A model generated the notes under the pieces. The model was not told the origin of the DNA, did no database searches, and was given only the letters and a program-made list of their open reading frames with translations. A stretch of DNA of 64,000 nt from NCBI GenBank assembly GCA_966250325.1, contig CBINGY010000004.1, positions 74,168 through 138,167 on the forward strand, written 5' to 3'. A program made the position numbers and the translations under genes. The DNA comes from Jiulongibacter sp966250325. GTDB taxonomy: Bacteria; Bacteroidota; Bacteroidia; Cytophagales; Spirosomataceae. Below, one piece after another: positions 10,823-18,876 of the stretch (its first letter is position 1; every line of letters begins with the position of its first letter).

Positions 10823-12735
10823 TGAAAAAAGTACTATTCGTTTTTGGTTTTCTGGGGATCTCGTGGGTGGCAAGTTCTCAGAAAATTGACAGAACCCTCA
10901 TTCAGAATGCGGTACGTGAAGGAGTAGATGCGGTAGTTCTGTTTGATGACACCGAGTTTACCATTGAAAATCAGGGTAGTTCGGTTACCAGAAAGCATTG
11001 GGCCATTATGGTTTTCAATCAAGCTGCCGCGGAAGAGCACGGTGTTTTTCAGGCGTATTATGATAAGTTTTCGAAGATTAGAAAAATAGAGGGAAACCTG
11101 TACGATCTGACCGGAAAGGTGGTGGAAACATTGAAAACCAGGGATCAGAATGATGTAAGTTTAAGTGCCTACGGCGATGACATCTCAGATTCAAAAGTAA
11201 AACTGGCGTCTTTTGACGGAAAGAACTATACGTTTCCCTATGTGGTGGAATTTAGTTTTGAAAAGCAGAACACCAATATGCTTTTTTACCCGGGATGGGC
11301 TCCTCTTGCCTATGAAAAAACCTGGGTAGAGTCGTCCACATTCACCATCAGGTCAAACGGAGTGCCCTTCAAGGTGAAAGAAAGAAGCACCAATCTGTCA
11401 GGGATTATCCGTAACGTATCCGATCCTTATTTCAAACAATGGAAACTCACGAAGGCCTCGGTTGAAAAACATGAATCCTTTTCGAGAAATCTTCAGCTGC
11501 CTGTAGTGCTGGCTTCTCCCGAACAATACAGCATTGACTCTTACGGGGGTACATTCAAAACCTGGGAAGATGTAGGTCAGTTTTATCATGATTTAAATAA
11601 GTATCGCGGGGAACTGACGGCAGAGGAGATTTCGGCGGTGAAATCGCTGGTGAAATCCACTATGACCGAAAGGGAAAAAGTGGAGGCGATCTATAAGTAC
11701 ATGCAGTCAAAAACCAGATACATGAGTATTCAGCTCGGTATTGGTGGCTGGCAAAGTATTCCTGCTCAGAATGTGTCCAAAACCGGTTATGGCGATTGCA
11801 AAGCTCTTACCAATTACACCGTAGCCCTCTTGAAAGCGGTGGGCATTGCAGGCTACCCTGCACTTATTGATGCAGGTGATGATGCCCGGGAGATTGACCC
11901 AGCCTTTCCTTCCCTCACTTTTAACCATGTGATTGCCTGTGTGCCTTTGCAGAAAGATACCATCTGGCTTGAATGTACGAGTCAGACAAACCCGATGGGA
12001 TACCAGGGAGATTTCACCGGAAACCGGAAGGCACTTCTGGTAAAAGATAAGGAAAGCCGGCTGGTGAATACCACGCAATACAAGCCGCATCAAAATTTTC
12101 AGCATCGCACAGCGGAGGTCTGGCTCGAGGCCAACGGAGAGGCAAAAATTGAAATCAGTTCATCGTATGGCGGCATTCAGCAGGATTACCGGGCTCATGT
12201 TTCGTCAAATCTTGATGCCGAGGAACAAAGGAAATTTATGATGAACAGCATACAGATTCCCGGTTTCGAGCTGAATGATTTTCGTCTGGAAGTCATCAGA
12301 AAAGAACTGCCCGAAGTAAAGGAAACAGCCTCGGTATATTCGAGAAAACTGGCCTCGGTGAGCGGGAAACGGCTTTTTCTGCAACCCAATTTGCTCAGTA
12401 CCTTTTTCAAAACGCCTTTTGAAGAACAAACCAGAACCACAGATTTGTACCTCAATCCGAACAGATATTCTTTCCAGGACAAAGATTCCGTGGTGTACCA
12501 TCTGCCCAATGGCTTCAAAACCGAAAGTGTAAAGGAACAGATCAGCTTTGAAAGTGAGTTTGGTGAATACCGTGCTCAGATCAAACGCGATGGCAATACG
12601 CTCATTTATACCCGAAGTGTAGAAATGAAAGGTGGAGACTATCCGAAAGAAGAGTACAGCAATCTGATCAATTTCATCAAAGAGATTAACAAAGCAGATC
12701 GCCAGCGTGTGGTTTTTTTGAGTGAGGGGACGTGA
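10822..12735 (+). CDS. DUF3857 / transglutaminase domain secreted protein with active-site Cys and His
   Basis: A 637-residue secreted protein (signal peptide ending near VASSQK) with an N-terminal DUF3857 domain and a central transglutaminase domain. The nucleophile is present in GYGDCKAL (Cys326) with His369 in FNHVIA; the third position is Glu384 (WLECT) where Asp is usual. It is thus the only one of three adjacent paralogues that could still be an enzyme. Start overlaps the stop of its paralogue. Substrate is unknown; transglutaminase-fold proteins in Bacteroidota are often peptidases or peptide-bond-forming enzymes of the envelope. Confidence 0.8.
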   Translation: MKKVLFVFGFLGISWVASSQKIDRTLIQNAVREGVDAVVLFDDTEFTIENQGSSVTRKHWAIMVFNQAAAEEHGVFQAYYDKFSKIRKIEGNLYDLTGKVVETLKTRDQNDVSLSAYGDDISDSKVKLASFDGKNYTFPYVVEFSFEKQNTNMLFYPGWAPLAYEKTWVESSTFTIRSNGVPFKVKERSTNLSGIIRNVSDPYFKQWKLTKASVEKHESFSRNLQLPVVLASPEQYSIDSYGGTFKTWEDVGQFYHDLNKYRGELTAEEISAVKSLVKSTMTEREKVEAIYKYMQSKTRYMSIQLGIGGWQSIPAQNVSKTGYGDCKALTNYTVALLKAVGIAGYPALIDAGDDAREIDPAFPSLTFNHVIACVPLQKDTIWLECTSQTNPMGYQGDFTGNRKALLVKDKESRLVNTTQYKPHQNFQHRTAEVWLEANGEAKIEISSSYGGIQQDYRAHVSSNLDAEEQRKFMMNSIQIPGFELNDFRLEVIRKELPEVKETASVYSRKLASVSGKRLFLQPNLLSTFFKTPFEEQTRTTDLYLNPNRYSFQDKDSVVYHLPNGFKTESVKEQISFESEFGEYRAQIKRDGNTLIYTRSVEMKGGDYPKEEYSNLINFIKEINKADRQRVVFLSEGT

Positions 12736-12869
12736 TTGGTGGAATGCTTAAGAAGAGAGCATTTTTTGATATAGATGTCTGGCTTACACGTATTGGAAAG
12801 ATGATGTAGCTTCAGTTAGTTCTTTCTAAGAAACATTCAGGCTGCTCAATGTAAACCTTAAAGAACGCT

Positions 12870-13343
12870 ATGAAGAATAGGATTAAACGCGTTTGCCAGT
12901 TACTGATATTTCTACTTGTATTTTCATGTCAGAAAACTGATGTACCAAAGACCGAGATCTCGTTTTATTTCAGAAACAAATCTAAGGAGGCCGTTTACCT
13001 TACAGCCTATGGCACTATGAAGAGTAGAGGAGTAGATAAGATAAAAGTAGGAAGAGGCCAGAGAGTACGCTTTTCCTTTGGGGGGCCTAATAATCAATTA
13101 GGTTGGATAAGCTTCCCACCTGGTGTGACCGGCTTCAGAATTGAGGATAAAGAAGGGAAATTTTGGGAGGAATCCTGTGTGTATGATGCCGGGTTTCCAT
13201 ACGACTACGAGAAATGTAATCTTTCTGAACACAGTCTTTTAAAACCAGAATCATATGTAAAGAGAGAAGCAAAATTAAGCAGAAACAGAGAGGCTGATTA
13301 TTTTTATGATTTTGGTGACGAAGATTATCAGATGCTGAAGTAA
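12870..13343 (+). CDS. Unknown lipoprotein (tandem paralogue 1)
   Basis: A 157-residue protein that I do not recognise. The signal peptide ends in a lipobox with Cys20 (VFSC), so it is probably an outer-membrane or inner-membrane lipoprotein. The mature part has alternating hydrophobic strands (FYFRNKSKEAVYLTAYG), suggesting a small beta sandwich, and ends in an acidic-aromatic DYFYDFGDED tail. The gene to the right encodes a related protein with the same plan. The gap to the transglutaminase-like gene upstream is 134 bases, so it may have its own promoter. Confidence 0.65.
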   Translation: MKNRIKRVCQLLIFLLVFSCQKTDVPKTEISFYFRNKSKEAVYLTAYGTMKSRGVDKIKVGRGQRVRFSFGGPNNQLGWISFPPGVTGFRIEDKEGKFWEESCVYDAGFPYDYEKCNLSEHSLLKPESYVKREAKLSRNREADYFYDFGDEDYQMLK

Positions 13344-13413
13344 CTGGCCAAAAATTCACCATAATGATGGGTAAATACTGCATTCATCTAATTAAACCCG
13401 ATCAACTTTCTAC

Positions 13414-13902
13414 TTGAGTATGCTAATCCAACAAATCAAAAAGCTCTCCCGTTATTTCAGGAGTGGGACCAGGTGGTTTAATTTGGCGATGGTCATTCTG
13501 ACATGCTCATGTGAAACTCACAAAAATCCATGGGGTGAGTTCTTCTTTTTTAATAAGACGCAGCAGTCTGTAACGCTAACCTGTTTTTATGGCTCGATAG
13601 AACAATTTTCCGGAACAATAAAACATGGCACGTCCGTCCCATTTTCAAGTTACATGATAAACTCTTTCTTCTCTTTCCCAAATCAAATGGATTCTATAAT
13701 TATTGAGAGCGAGGGGAAGCGTTTCATAGAGGTATGCCGCTATGGGAATGCCTCTGAAAATACGTTCCCAAACAGAACGTGTACGCCGGATGAGGGGTCA
13801 ATTTACAATGGGGATTCTTATGAGATAGTGAACAAAAAGAGAAGTGATGCACCAGACTATTATTTCTACTTTACTGAGGAAGATTTAACCAAACTTAAAT
13901 AA
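13414..13902 (+). CDS. Unknown lipoprotein (tandem paralogue 2)
   Basis: A 162-residue protein related to its left neighbour: both have an FxFxNK segment followed by a VxLT strand, a charged-glycine turn and a DYxFxFxxED-type C-terminus. The N-terminus is unusually long for a lipoprotein, with the hydrophobic stretch only at residues 22-30 and lipobox Cys31 or Cys33; a shorter start is not available in frame with a full signal. Function unknown. A strong hairpin just downstream separates it from the convergent gene. Confidence 0.6.
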   Translation: MSMLIQQIKKLSRYFRSGTRWFNLAMVILTCSCETHKNPWGEFFFFNKTQQSVTLTCFYGSIEQFSGTIKHGTSVPFSSYMINSFFSFPNQMDSIIIESEGKRFIEVCRYGNASENTFPNRTCTPDEGSIYNGDSYEIVNKKRSDAPDYYFYFTEEDLTKLK

Positions 13903-13903
13903 C

Positions 13904-13930
13904 AAAAAATGCCGGGTGTTTGCCCGGCAT
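13904..13930 (-). terminator. Intrinsic terminator between convergent genes
   Basis: A perfect 8-bp stem (ATGCCGGG / CCCGGCAT, 13909-13916 and 13923-13930) with a 6-base loop. On the minus strand it is followed by a run of T, so it best serves the DUF1080 gene; on the plus strand it may also stop readthrough from the lipoprotein gene. Confidence 0.8.
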
Positions 13931-13952
13931 TCTCACAATCCTAGGATGAACA

Positions 13953-14567
13953 TTACAACGTCTTAATCTTCAAATTCTTCCACTCCACTTTAATGCCTCC
14001 GCCGTCGTGAATCTGCAGAGCTATGGAACCTTCGGCTTTACCGATTTTTTCATCTTTTAGGGTGATCATCTCAACGCCATTGAGCCAGGTGGTTACCTCA
14101 TCGCCTACTACACGGATTTTCATCGTATTCCATTCTCCCATTTTCAGGTTTTTGTCTTTTTCCTTGTCGGGTTTTATCAGCCAGCCGCGGCCATACGACT
14201 CATAGATACCGCCCGTATCATGACCCGGAGGGGCCACCTCCGCCTGCCAGCCGGTAATTTTGGTGCCTTCTATAGACGATCGGAAAAAGATTCCGCTGTT
14301 TCCGTTGGCCTGCTGTTTGAAATCTACAGTGAGTTCAAAATCCTTGTAGCTCTTGTCGGTAGCCAGATAGCCGTAGCCTTTGTCTGGCCCGCTTTCACAT
14401 ACGAGAAGTCCGTCTGCCACAAACCATTTTTCAGTACCATAAATGGTCCATCCGGTAAGGTCTTTTCCGTTAAAAATAGATTTGTAGCCTTTCTGGGCAA
14501 AAACCGGAGCTGCGATTGCCTGAATCAAAACCAGACAGGCGATCAGAATTACATGTTTCTTTTGCAT
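13953..14567 (-). CDS. DUF1080 (3-keto-disaccharide hydrolase-type) secreted protein
   Basis: A 204-residue exported protein; I start it at the ATG giving MQKKHVIL because a terminator-like hairpin (14584-14600) overlaps the longer frame and this start begins a normal signal peptide ending at VFAQ. The mature part is a concanavalin-like jelly roll of the DUF1080 family: FNGKDLTGW at the N-terminus, GIFFRS in the middle and a closing IKVEWKNLKIK strand. Members bind or cleave glycosides, some as 3-keto-glycoside hydrolases acting with Gfo/Idh/MocA enzymes. That fits the oxidoreductase operon a few kilobases away, but this link is an inference. Confidence 0.8.
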   Translation of the reverse strand: MQKKHVILIACLVLIQAIAAPVFAQKGYKSIFNGKDLTGWTIYGTEKWFVADGLLVCESGPDKGYGYLATDKSYKDFELTVDFKQQANGNSGIFFRSSIEGTKITGWQAEVAPPGHDTGGIYESYGRGWLIKPDKEKDKNLKMGEWNTMKIRVVGDEVTTWLNGVEMITLKDEKIGKAEGSIALQIHDGGGIKVEWKNLKIKTL

Positions 14568-14583
14568 AGGGTAGTTCGTTAAC

Positions 14584-14600
14584 AAAGGTCTGCGACCTTT
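14584..14600 (-). terminator. Hairpin downstream of the rRNA methyltransferase gene
   Basis: Perfect 7-bp inverted repeat AAAGGTC / GACCTTT with a 3-base loop, 34 bases after the minus-strand stop of the methyltransferase gene. The T-tract on the minus strand is short, so termination may be partial. Confidence 0.5.
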
Positions 14601-14633
14601 TCTAATGGGTTAAAACAATTAAATATACAAGAA

Positions 14634-15992
14634 TCAGTCGAGGTCCATGCGTATCCGCCACTCTTTGGGTAAATAATTATTGACCCGGTCACCCAGCACT
14701 TTTACCCAGCCCAGCCCCAGTCCCAGATAGCTTACCAGATGCCAGCCATTGGATTCTGCATGTACGTCAAAAGCCTCGCGTTTCAGATAAAGCAACGCAT
14801 TTTCTTTTGACAAATCCAGTCGGGCTACTTTACGGCTGCATTCTGTAGATAAAGCCAGAGAATGTGACGGAATAAAATCTTTCCCTTTAAACTGCCCCAG
14901 CTCTAAGCCTGATGAACGTTTAAACAAGGCTTTAAGCACATTTCCGTATTCTTGTGTGAGGCCTTTGGGAATGGCCACCACATCACCTTCGTTTTTCAGA
15001 AAGAAATCAAATTTTCCGGGATTTTCCAGCCAGTGTTCCAACTCTTCCACCTGTCTGGAGGGCAGCCGGTTCAATTTAATTTTTGAATTTACGAAGTCTT
15101 CCTGCCCGCTTATTTTTTTCATTACCGAAATGAAAAACCCTTCCCCTTTAATTTTATGTGGGAAAAACTGATATCCGGGGTGTGTGTTCACAATGCCCTC
15201 AAACCGGGTAAGGTCTATATCCAGTATTTCAAAATCATGGATTTTTGAGAACCAGCTTACATTGTTTTTATTTTCCTCCTGGTTATAGGTACAGGTGGAG
15301 TACAGGAGTGTACCTCCGGGTGCCACACACATGGCAGCAGCCTGCAAAATTCTTCGCTGACGGGCAGAACAGGTATTGACTGCGTCTAAGGACCAGTGGT
15401 CGAAAGCCTCCTTGTCTTTCCTGAAAAGTCCTTCACCTGAGCAGGGGGCATCTACCAGAACCAGGTCAAAAAATCCTTCCAGATCGGCGAATTCCTCGGG
15501 GTCGTGGTTGGTCACCAGAGAGTTGATAAACCCCCACTTCTGCATATTTTCCTTGAGAATTCCTACCCGGCCCCTGATCACCTCGTTGGCTACTAACAAA
15601 CTCTGTTCATTGAGCAGATCTGCCAAAAGTGTTGTCTTGCCTCCCGGAGCGGCACATAAATCCAGGACTTTCAGGGGTTTACTGAAATCAACATGCTGCG
15701 TTAAAGCTTCTTTGATAAACATGGAAGAAGCTTCCTGCACGTAATAGGCACCGGCATGAAAGGCCGGATCAAGCGTAAAGACAGGTCGGGATTTTAAATA
15801 GATGGCTTCTGAGTGCCAGGCCACCGGTCCATCTGATAAATCGGCAAAAAGTGGCTGATCAGGTGATTTTCGGGAATTAAATCGTACTGAAACGGGCGAA
15901 TCTCCCGATAATACGTGCTGAAAATCTGAAAACTCGTCGCCGAGTAGTTCTTTCATTTGCGATTGAAACGCTTCAGGCAGTTCTTTTATCAC
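14634..15992 (-). CDS. RsmF-like rRNA m5C methyltransferase (NOL1/NOP2/Sun family)
   Basis: A 452-residue SAM-dependent RNA cytosine-C5 methyltransferase. SAM-binding motif DLCAAPGGKT is at 111-120, motif IV DAPCSGEG at 181-188 (Cys184, product release) and motif VI STCTYNQEE at 232-240 (Cys234, nucleophile). The long C-terminal extension (about 300-452) with a PUA-like end matches the RsmF/YebU group acting on 16S rRNA rather than RsmB. It overlaps the upstream channel gene by 20 bases. Confidence 0.88.
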   Translation of the reverse strand: MIKELPEAFQSQMKELLGDEFSDFQHVLSGDSPVSVRFNSRKSPDQPLFADLSDGPVAWHSEAIYLKSRPVFTLDPAFHAGAYYVQEASSMFIKEALTQHVDFSKPLKVLDLCAAPGGKTTLLADLLNEQSLLVANEVIRGRVGILKENMQKWGFINSLVTNHDPEEFADLEGFFDLVLVDAPCSGEGLFRKDKEAFDHWSLDAVNTCSARQRRILQAAAMCVAPGGTLLYSTCTYNQEENKNNVSWFSKIHDFEILDIDLTRFEGIVNTHPGYQFFPHKIKGEGFFISVMKKISGQEDFVNSKIKLNRLPSRQVEELEHWLENPGKFDFFLKNEGDVVAIPKGLTQEYGNVLKALFKRSSGLELGQFKGKDFIPSHSLALSTECSRKVARLDLSKENALLYLKREAFDVHAESNGWHLVSYLGLGLGWVKVLGDRVNNYLPKEWRIRMDLD

Positions 15993-16500
15993 CTTTTTTG
16001 TCTTTGATTTGAACTATGGCTTTCTGAATAGCCACGTTATTGGGGTATGAAACGAGGTTTCCGTCGGCATCTTCTATCTGAATGGCAAAGAAGGTTATGT
16101 CTTTCACAATCCCTGTAACAGAGTCGTCTTTGTCCATAATTTTTATTCGTGAGCCAATCTGGAAGGGGAAATTAAAAAACAGTAGAACGGAGGCTGTAAT
16201 ATTACTCAGCACAGACCAGGAAGCAAAAAGTGCCACACCGGCCACCGCGAAAAAAGAAGCAAAAAAACCTTTAAATGAGAAATTCCAGATAAATCCCATG
16301 ACCACTACCATCACCACCAGCCAGGTGACATCAAAAAACCGGCGGGCATAAATGGATCTGGCCCGATCCAGGTCATGCTTTTTGGCTTGTTTTCGTATCA
16401 ACTGATCTGATAAGGTACGAATAATCACAAAAACCAGAAGGGCAATCACCGAAGCTGAAATCTCAAAAAAACGGCTCTCGTAGAATCTCTCAAAATTCAT
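15973..16500 (-). CDS. Minimal mechanosensitive channel (MscS family)
   Basis: At 175 residues this is far shorter than E. coli MscS (286). It has two or three membrane segments (about 14-30, 53-72, 78-105), the last being the pore-helix region with Ala/Gly/Ser spacing, and then a beta domain with a GSRIKIMD segment. The C-terminal cytosolic vestibule is missing. Such short forms are known among MscS-like proteins, and the start and stop look intact, so I do not call it broken. It overlaps the downstream gene by 20 bases, suggesting translational coupling. Confidence 0.75.
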   Translation of the reverse strand: MNFERFYESRFFEISASVIALLVFVIIRTLSDQLIRKQAKKHDLDRARSIYARRFFDVTWLVVMVVVMGFIWNFSFKGFFASFFAVAGVALFASWSVLSNITASVLLFFNFPFQIGSRIKIMDKDDSVTGIVKDITFFAIQIEDADGNLVSYPNNVAIQKAIVQIKDKKGDKRTA

Positions 16501-16567
16501 TTTGCAAAATTAAGCGAATTGACAAAGGATAAGGGCTTCTGCCCAAAATAAAGAACGACCTATTGAT

Positions 16568-16575
16568 TAAATTTG
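16568..16575 (+). promoter_or_regulatory. Putative -7 box for the thioredoxin-like gene
   Basis: TAAATTTG matches the Bacteroidota TAnnTTTG -7 element, 17 bases before the chosen ATG. No convincing -33 element is seen. Its position inside the longer frame argues for the start at 16593. Confidence 0.4.
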
Positions 16576-16592
16576 TGTCAAAAGTAGTTAGA

Positions 16593-17147
16593 ATGGCACG
16601 TACAGAATCCAATATGATGCCGATAGGCACTCCGGCTCCAGATTTCTATTTACCTGATACGGTTACCGGAAAATGGTTTTCTCTATCTGATCTGAAGTCG
16701 GATCTGGCTCTGGTGGTGATGTTCATCTGCAACCATTGCAAGTATGTGAAACATATCAATGAAGAACTGGTGCGGCTGGTTAATGATTTCCAGAAGCAAG
16801 GGGTAACGTTTGTCGGAATCAGTTCAAATGATATTGAAAATTACCCGGAAGACGCTCCCGAACTCATGAAACTACGGGCAGCCGAGCTGGGCTACAATTT
16901 CCCGTATCTGTATGATGAGTCGCAGGAGATAGCGAAAGCGTATGATGCCGCCTGTACGCCAGACTTCTTCGTGTTTGATAAAAATCTCAAACTGATGTAT
17001 CGCGGGCGAATGGACGGCTCTACTCCAGGCAATGAGGTGCCCGTTACCGGAAATGACCTTCGGGGGGCTCTGCGGGCAGTGGTAGCCGGTGAGCCTGTTT
17101 CAGAAATTCAGTATCCGAGTATGGGATGTAATATTAAGTGGAAGTGA
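16593..17147 (+). CDS. Thioredoxin-like (AhpC/TSA-type) family protein
   Basis: A 184-residue thioredoxin-fold protein. The start at 16593 (MARTES) is preferred over the upstream TTG, since a promoter box overlaps that region. The redox motif CNHC sits at the end of the first strand, and the conserved cis-Pro region is ACTPDFFVFD. The order (APDFYLPD at the start, FVGISSND, YDAACTPD) is that of the small Bacteroidota redoxins often annotated as thioredoxin family or peroxiredoxin-like. No signal peptide, so it should act in the cytoplasm. Monocistronic; low-complexity repeats follow. Confidence 0.85.
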   Translation: MARTESNMMPIGTPAPDFYLPDTVTGKWFSLSDLKSDLALVVMFICNHCKYVKHINEELVRLVNDFQKQGVTFVGISSNDIENYPEDAPELMKLRAAELGYNFPYLYDESQEIAKAYDAACTPDFFVFDKNLKLMYRGRMDGSTPGNEVPVTGNDLRGALRAVVAGEPVSEIQYPSMGCNIKWK

Positions 17148-17154
17148 GGGGTGT

Positions 17155-17222
17155 GGGAATTAGGGAATTAGTGAATTGGTAAATTAGTGAATTGGGAAGT
17201 AGTAAATTAGGGAATTAGTGAG
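17155..17222. repeat. Degenerate short tandem repeat (GAATTAGT-type)
   Basis: About eight imperfect copies of an 8-9 base unit close to GAATTAGTG / GAATTGGT run through the space after the thioredoxin-like gene. Units are too short and variable for CRISPR. It lies between a plus-strand gene end and a minus-strand gene end, where such slippage-prone tracts are tolerated. Confidence 0.7.
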
Positions 17223-17333
17223 GATGGAGTTTCGCGGGTTTGAGGTGCATTATTGGTTCCATGTTAAACTACCTTTCAGGTGAAAACGCTTATCTATCTC
17301 TGCTATCTGTATTTTGAACCAATCCATTTGTTA

Positions 17334-18854
17334 TTAGATATCAAACTTAATTCCCTGAGCCAGAGGAAGGTCTGTTCCATAATTTATGGTGCAGGTTTGT
17401 CTTCGCATGTAGGCTTTCCAGGCATCGCTGCCGCTTTCTCTGCCGCCTCCGGTTTCTTTTTCGCCACCAAAAGCACCGCCTATCTCTGCTCCGCTGGTTC
17501 CTATATTCACATTGGCAATTCCGCAGTCTGAGCCCGATGCCGACAAGAATGTTTCTGCCTCTCTCATATTCAGGGTAAAAATAGCACCGGATAGCCCCTG
17601 AGGTACGTCATTCTGCATGCGAATGGCTTCCTCCAGGTTGTCATAAATCAGCAGATAGAGAATAGGGGCAAAGGTTTCTTTTTTTACAAGGCTCATTCCG
17701 GTATTTGCCAGAATAATCGTAGGTTTTACGTAACATCCGGATGGTAAATCTAATACTTCATTTCCGGTAAGTATTTCGCCACCTTCTTTCTGAGCTTCCT
17801 CAATCGCTTTTTGGTAATTTTCAACAGCTGCCAGATCAATGAGAGGTCCAACGTGATTCTGCGAATCCAGCGGGTTGCCGATTTTTAACTGGTCATAAGC
17901 AAGCAGAAGCTTTTCTTTCACTTCCGGGAAAACGGAACGGGCTACCAGAAGCCGGCGTGTGCTGGTGCATCGCTGACCGGCGGTTCCCACCGCACCAAAG
18001 ACGATTGCCGGTATAGCCTGATTCAAATCGGCAGAAGCCGTAAGAATGATCGCATTGTTTCCGCCAAGCTCCAGAATGGTTTTCCCGAGGCGGGCTGCTA
18101 CCGTGGTGGCAACCGATTTTCCCATAGCCGTGCTTCCTGTGGCAGAAATAAGTGGAATACGGGCATCTGCACTCATCTTTTGGCCTATCTCTCTACCACC
18201 GATTATCAGATTAGAAATACCCTCTGGTAATTCGTTTTCCCTGGCTATTTCGCTCCAAATCCACTGGCAGGCCAGGGCGGTAAAGGGTGTTTTTTCACTG
18301 GGTTTCCAAACGGTGACATTCCCACAAACCCAGGCAATAGCGGCATTCCAGCTCCAAACGGCTACCGGAAAATTGAAAGCAGAAATGATTCCCACAATAC
18401 CCAGCGGATGCCACTGCTCAAACATCCGGTGTTGCGGTCGCTCACTGGGCATTTGCAATCCGTAAAGTTGCCTCGAAAGACCCACCGAAAAATCACAGAT
18501 ATCGATCATTTCCTGCACTTCTCCGAGACCTTCCTGCAGGCTCTTTCCCATCTCGTAGCTCACCAGTTCGCCCAGGGCAGGTTTGTATTGCCTGAGTCGC
18601 AAACCAAACTGACGCACAATCTCACCTCGTTTGGGTGCAGGCAGATTTTTCCAATACGTAGAAGCTTCCGTTGCTTGTTTCGCTACCTCCTCAAACTGCT
18701 CTGCCGAAATCTGCTCCACAGTACCAATCGCCTGTGCGTCAACCGGTGATTTTATTGAAAGCAACTCACCCTTTCCCCGGAAGAAAAAAGTGCCGGTGCT
18801 ATTGCCCGAAACCTGAGGCGTTGCTTTGATTTTTTCAAGAAATGGATTTTCCAT
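17334..18854 (-). CDS. amaB: ALDH7-type aminoadipate-semialdehyde dehydrogenase
   Basis: A 506-residue aldehyde dehydrogenase. I place the start at 18854 (MENPFLEK), because an upstream extension would run into the preceding gene. Catalytic Cys296 is in GQRCTSTRR and the general base Glu262 in ELGGNN; the GQRCTSTRRL block and the QTCTINYG end are characteristic of the antiquitin (ALDH7A1) group. These enzymes oxidise 2-aminoadipate 6-semialdehyde, the open form of piperideine-6-carboxylate, to 2-aminoadipate with NAD. The two genes before it in the operon code for the steps just before and after this reaction, which strengthens the call. Confidence 0.85.
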   Translation of the reverse strand: MENPFLEKIKATPQVSGNSTGTFFFRGKGELLSIKSPVDAQAIGTVEQISAEQFEEVAKQATEASTYWKNLPAPKRGEIVRQFGLRLRQYKPALGELVSYEMGKSLQEGLGEVQEMIDICDFSVGLSRQLYGLQMPSERPQHRMFEQWHPLGIVGIISAFNFPVAVWSWNAAIAWVCGNVTVWKPSEKTPFTALACQWIWSEIARENELPEGISNLIIGGREIGQKMSADARIPLISATGSTAMGKSVATTVAARLGKTILELGGNNAIILTASADLNQAIPAIVFGAVGTAGQRCTSTRRLLVARSVFPEVKEKLLLAYDQLKIGNPLDSQNHVGPLIDLAAVENYQKAIEEAQKEGGEILTGNEVLDLPSGCYVKPTIILANTGMSLVKKETFAPILYLLIYDNLEEAIRMQNDVPQGLSGAIFTLNMREAETFLSASGSDCGIANVNIGTSGAEIGGAFGGEKETGGGRESGSDAWKAYMRRQTCTINYGTDLPLAQGIKFDI

Positions 18855-18876
18855 GACGTAGGGATTTAAAGGTTTT

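Noticed and set aside
17155..17222. CRISPR array
   Set aside because: Units of 8-9 bases without spacers of constant length; no cas genes in the window.
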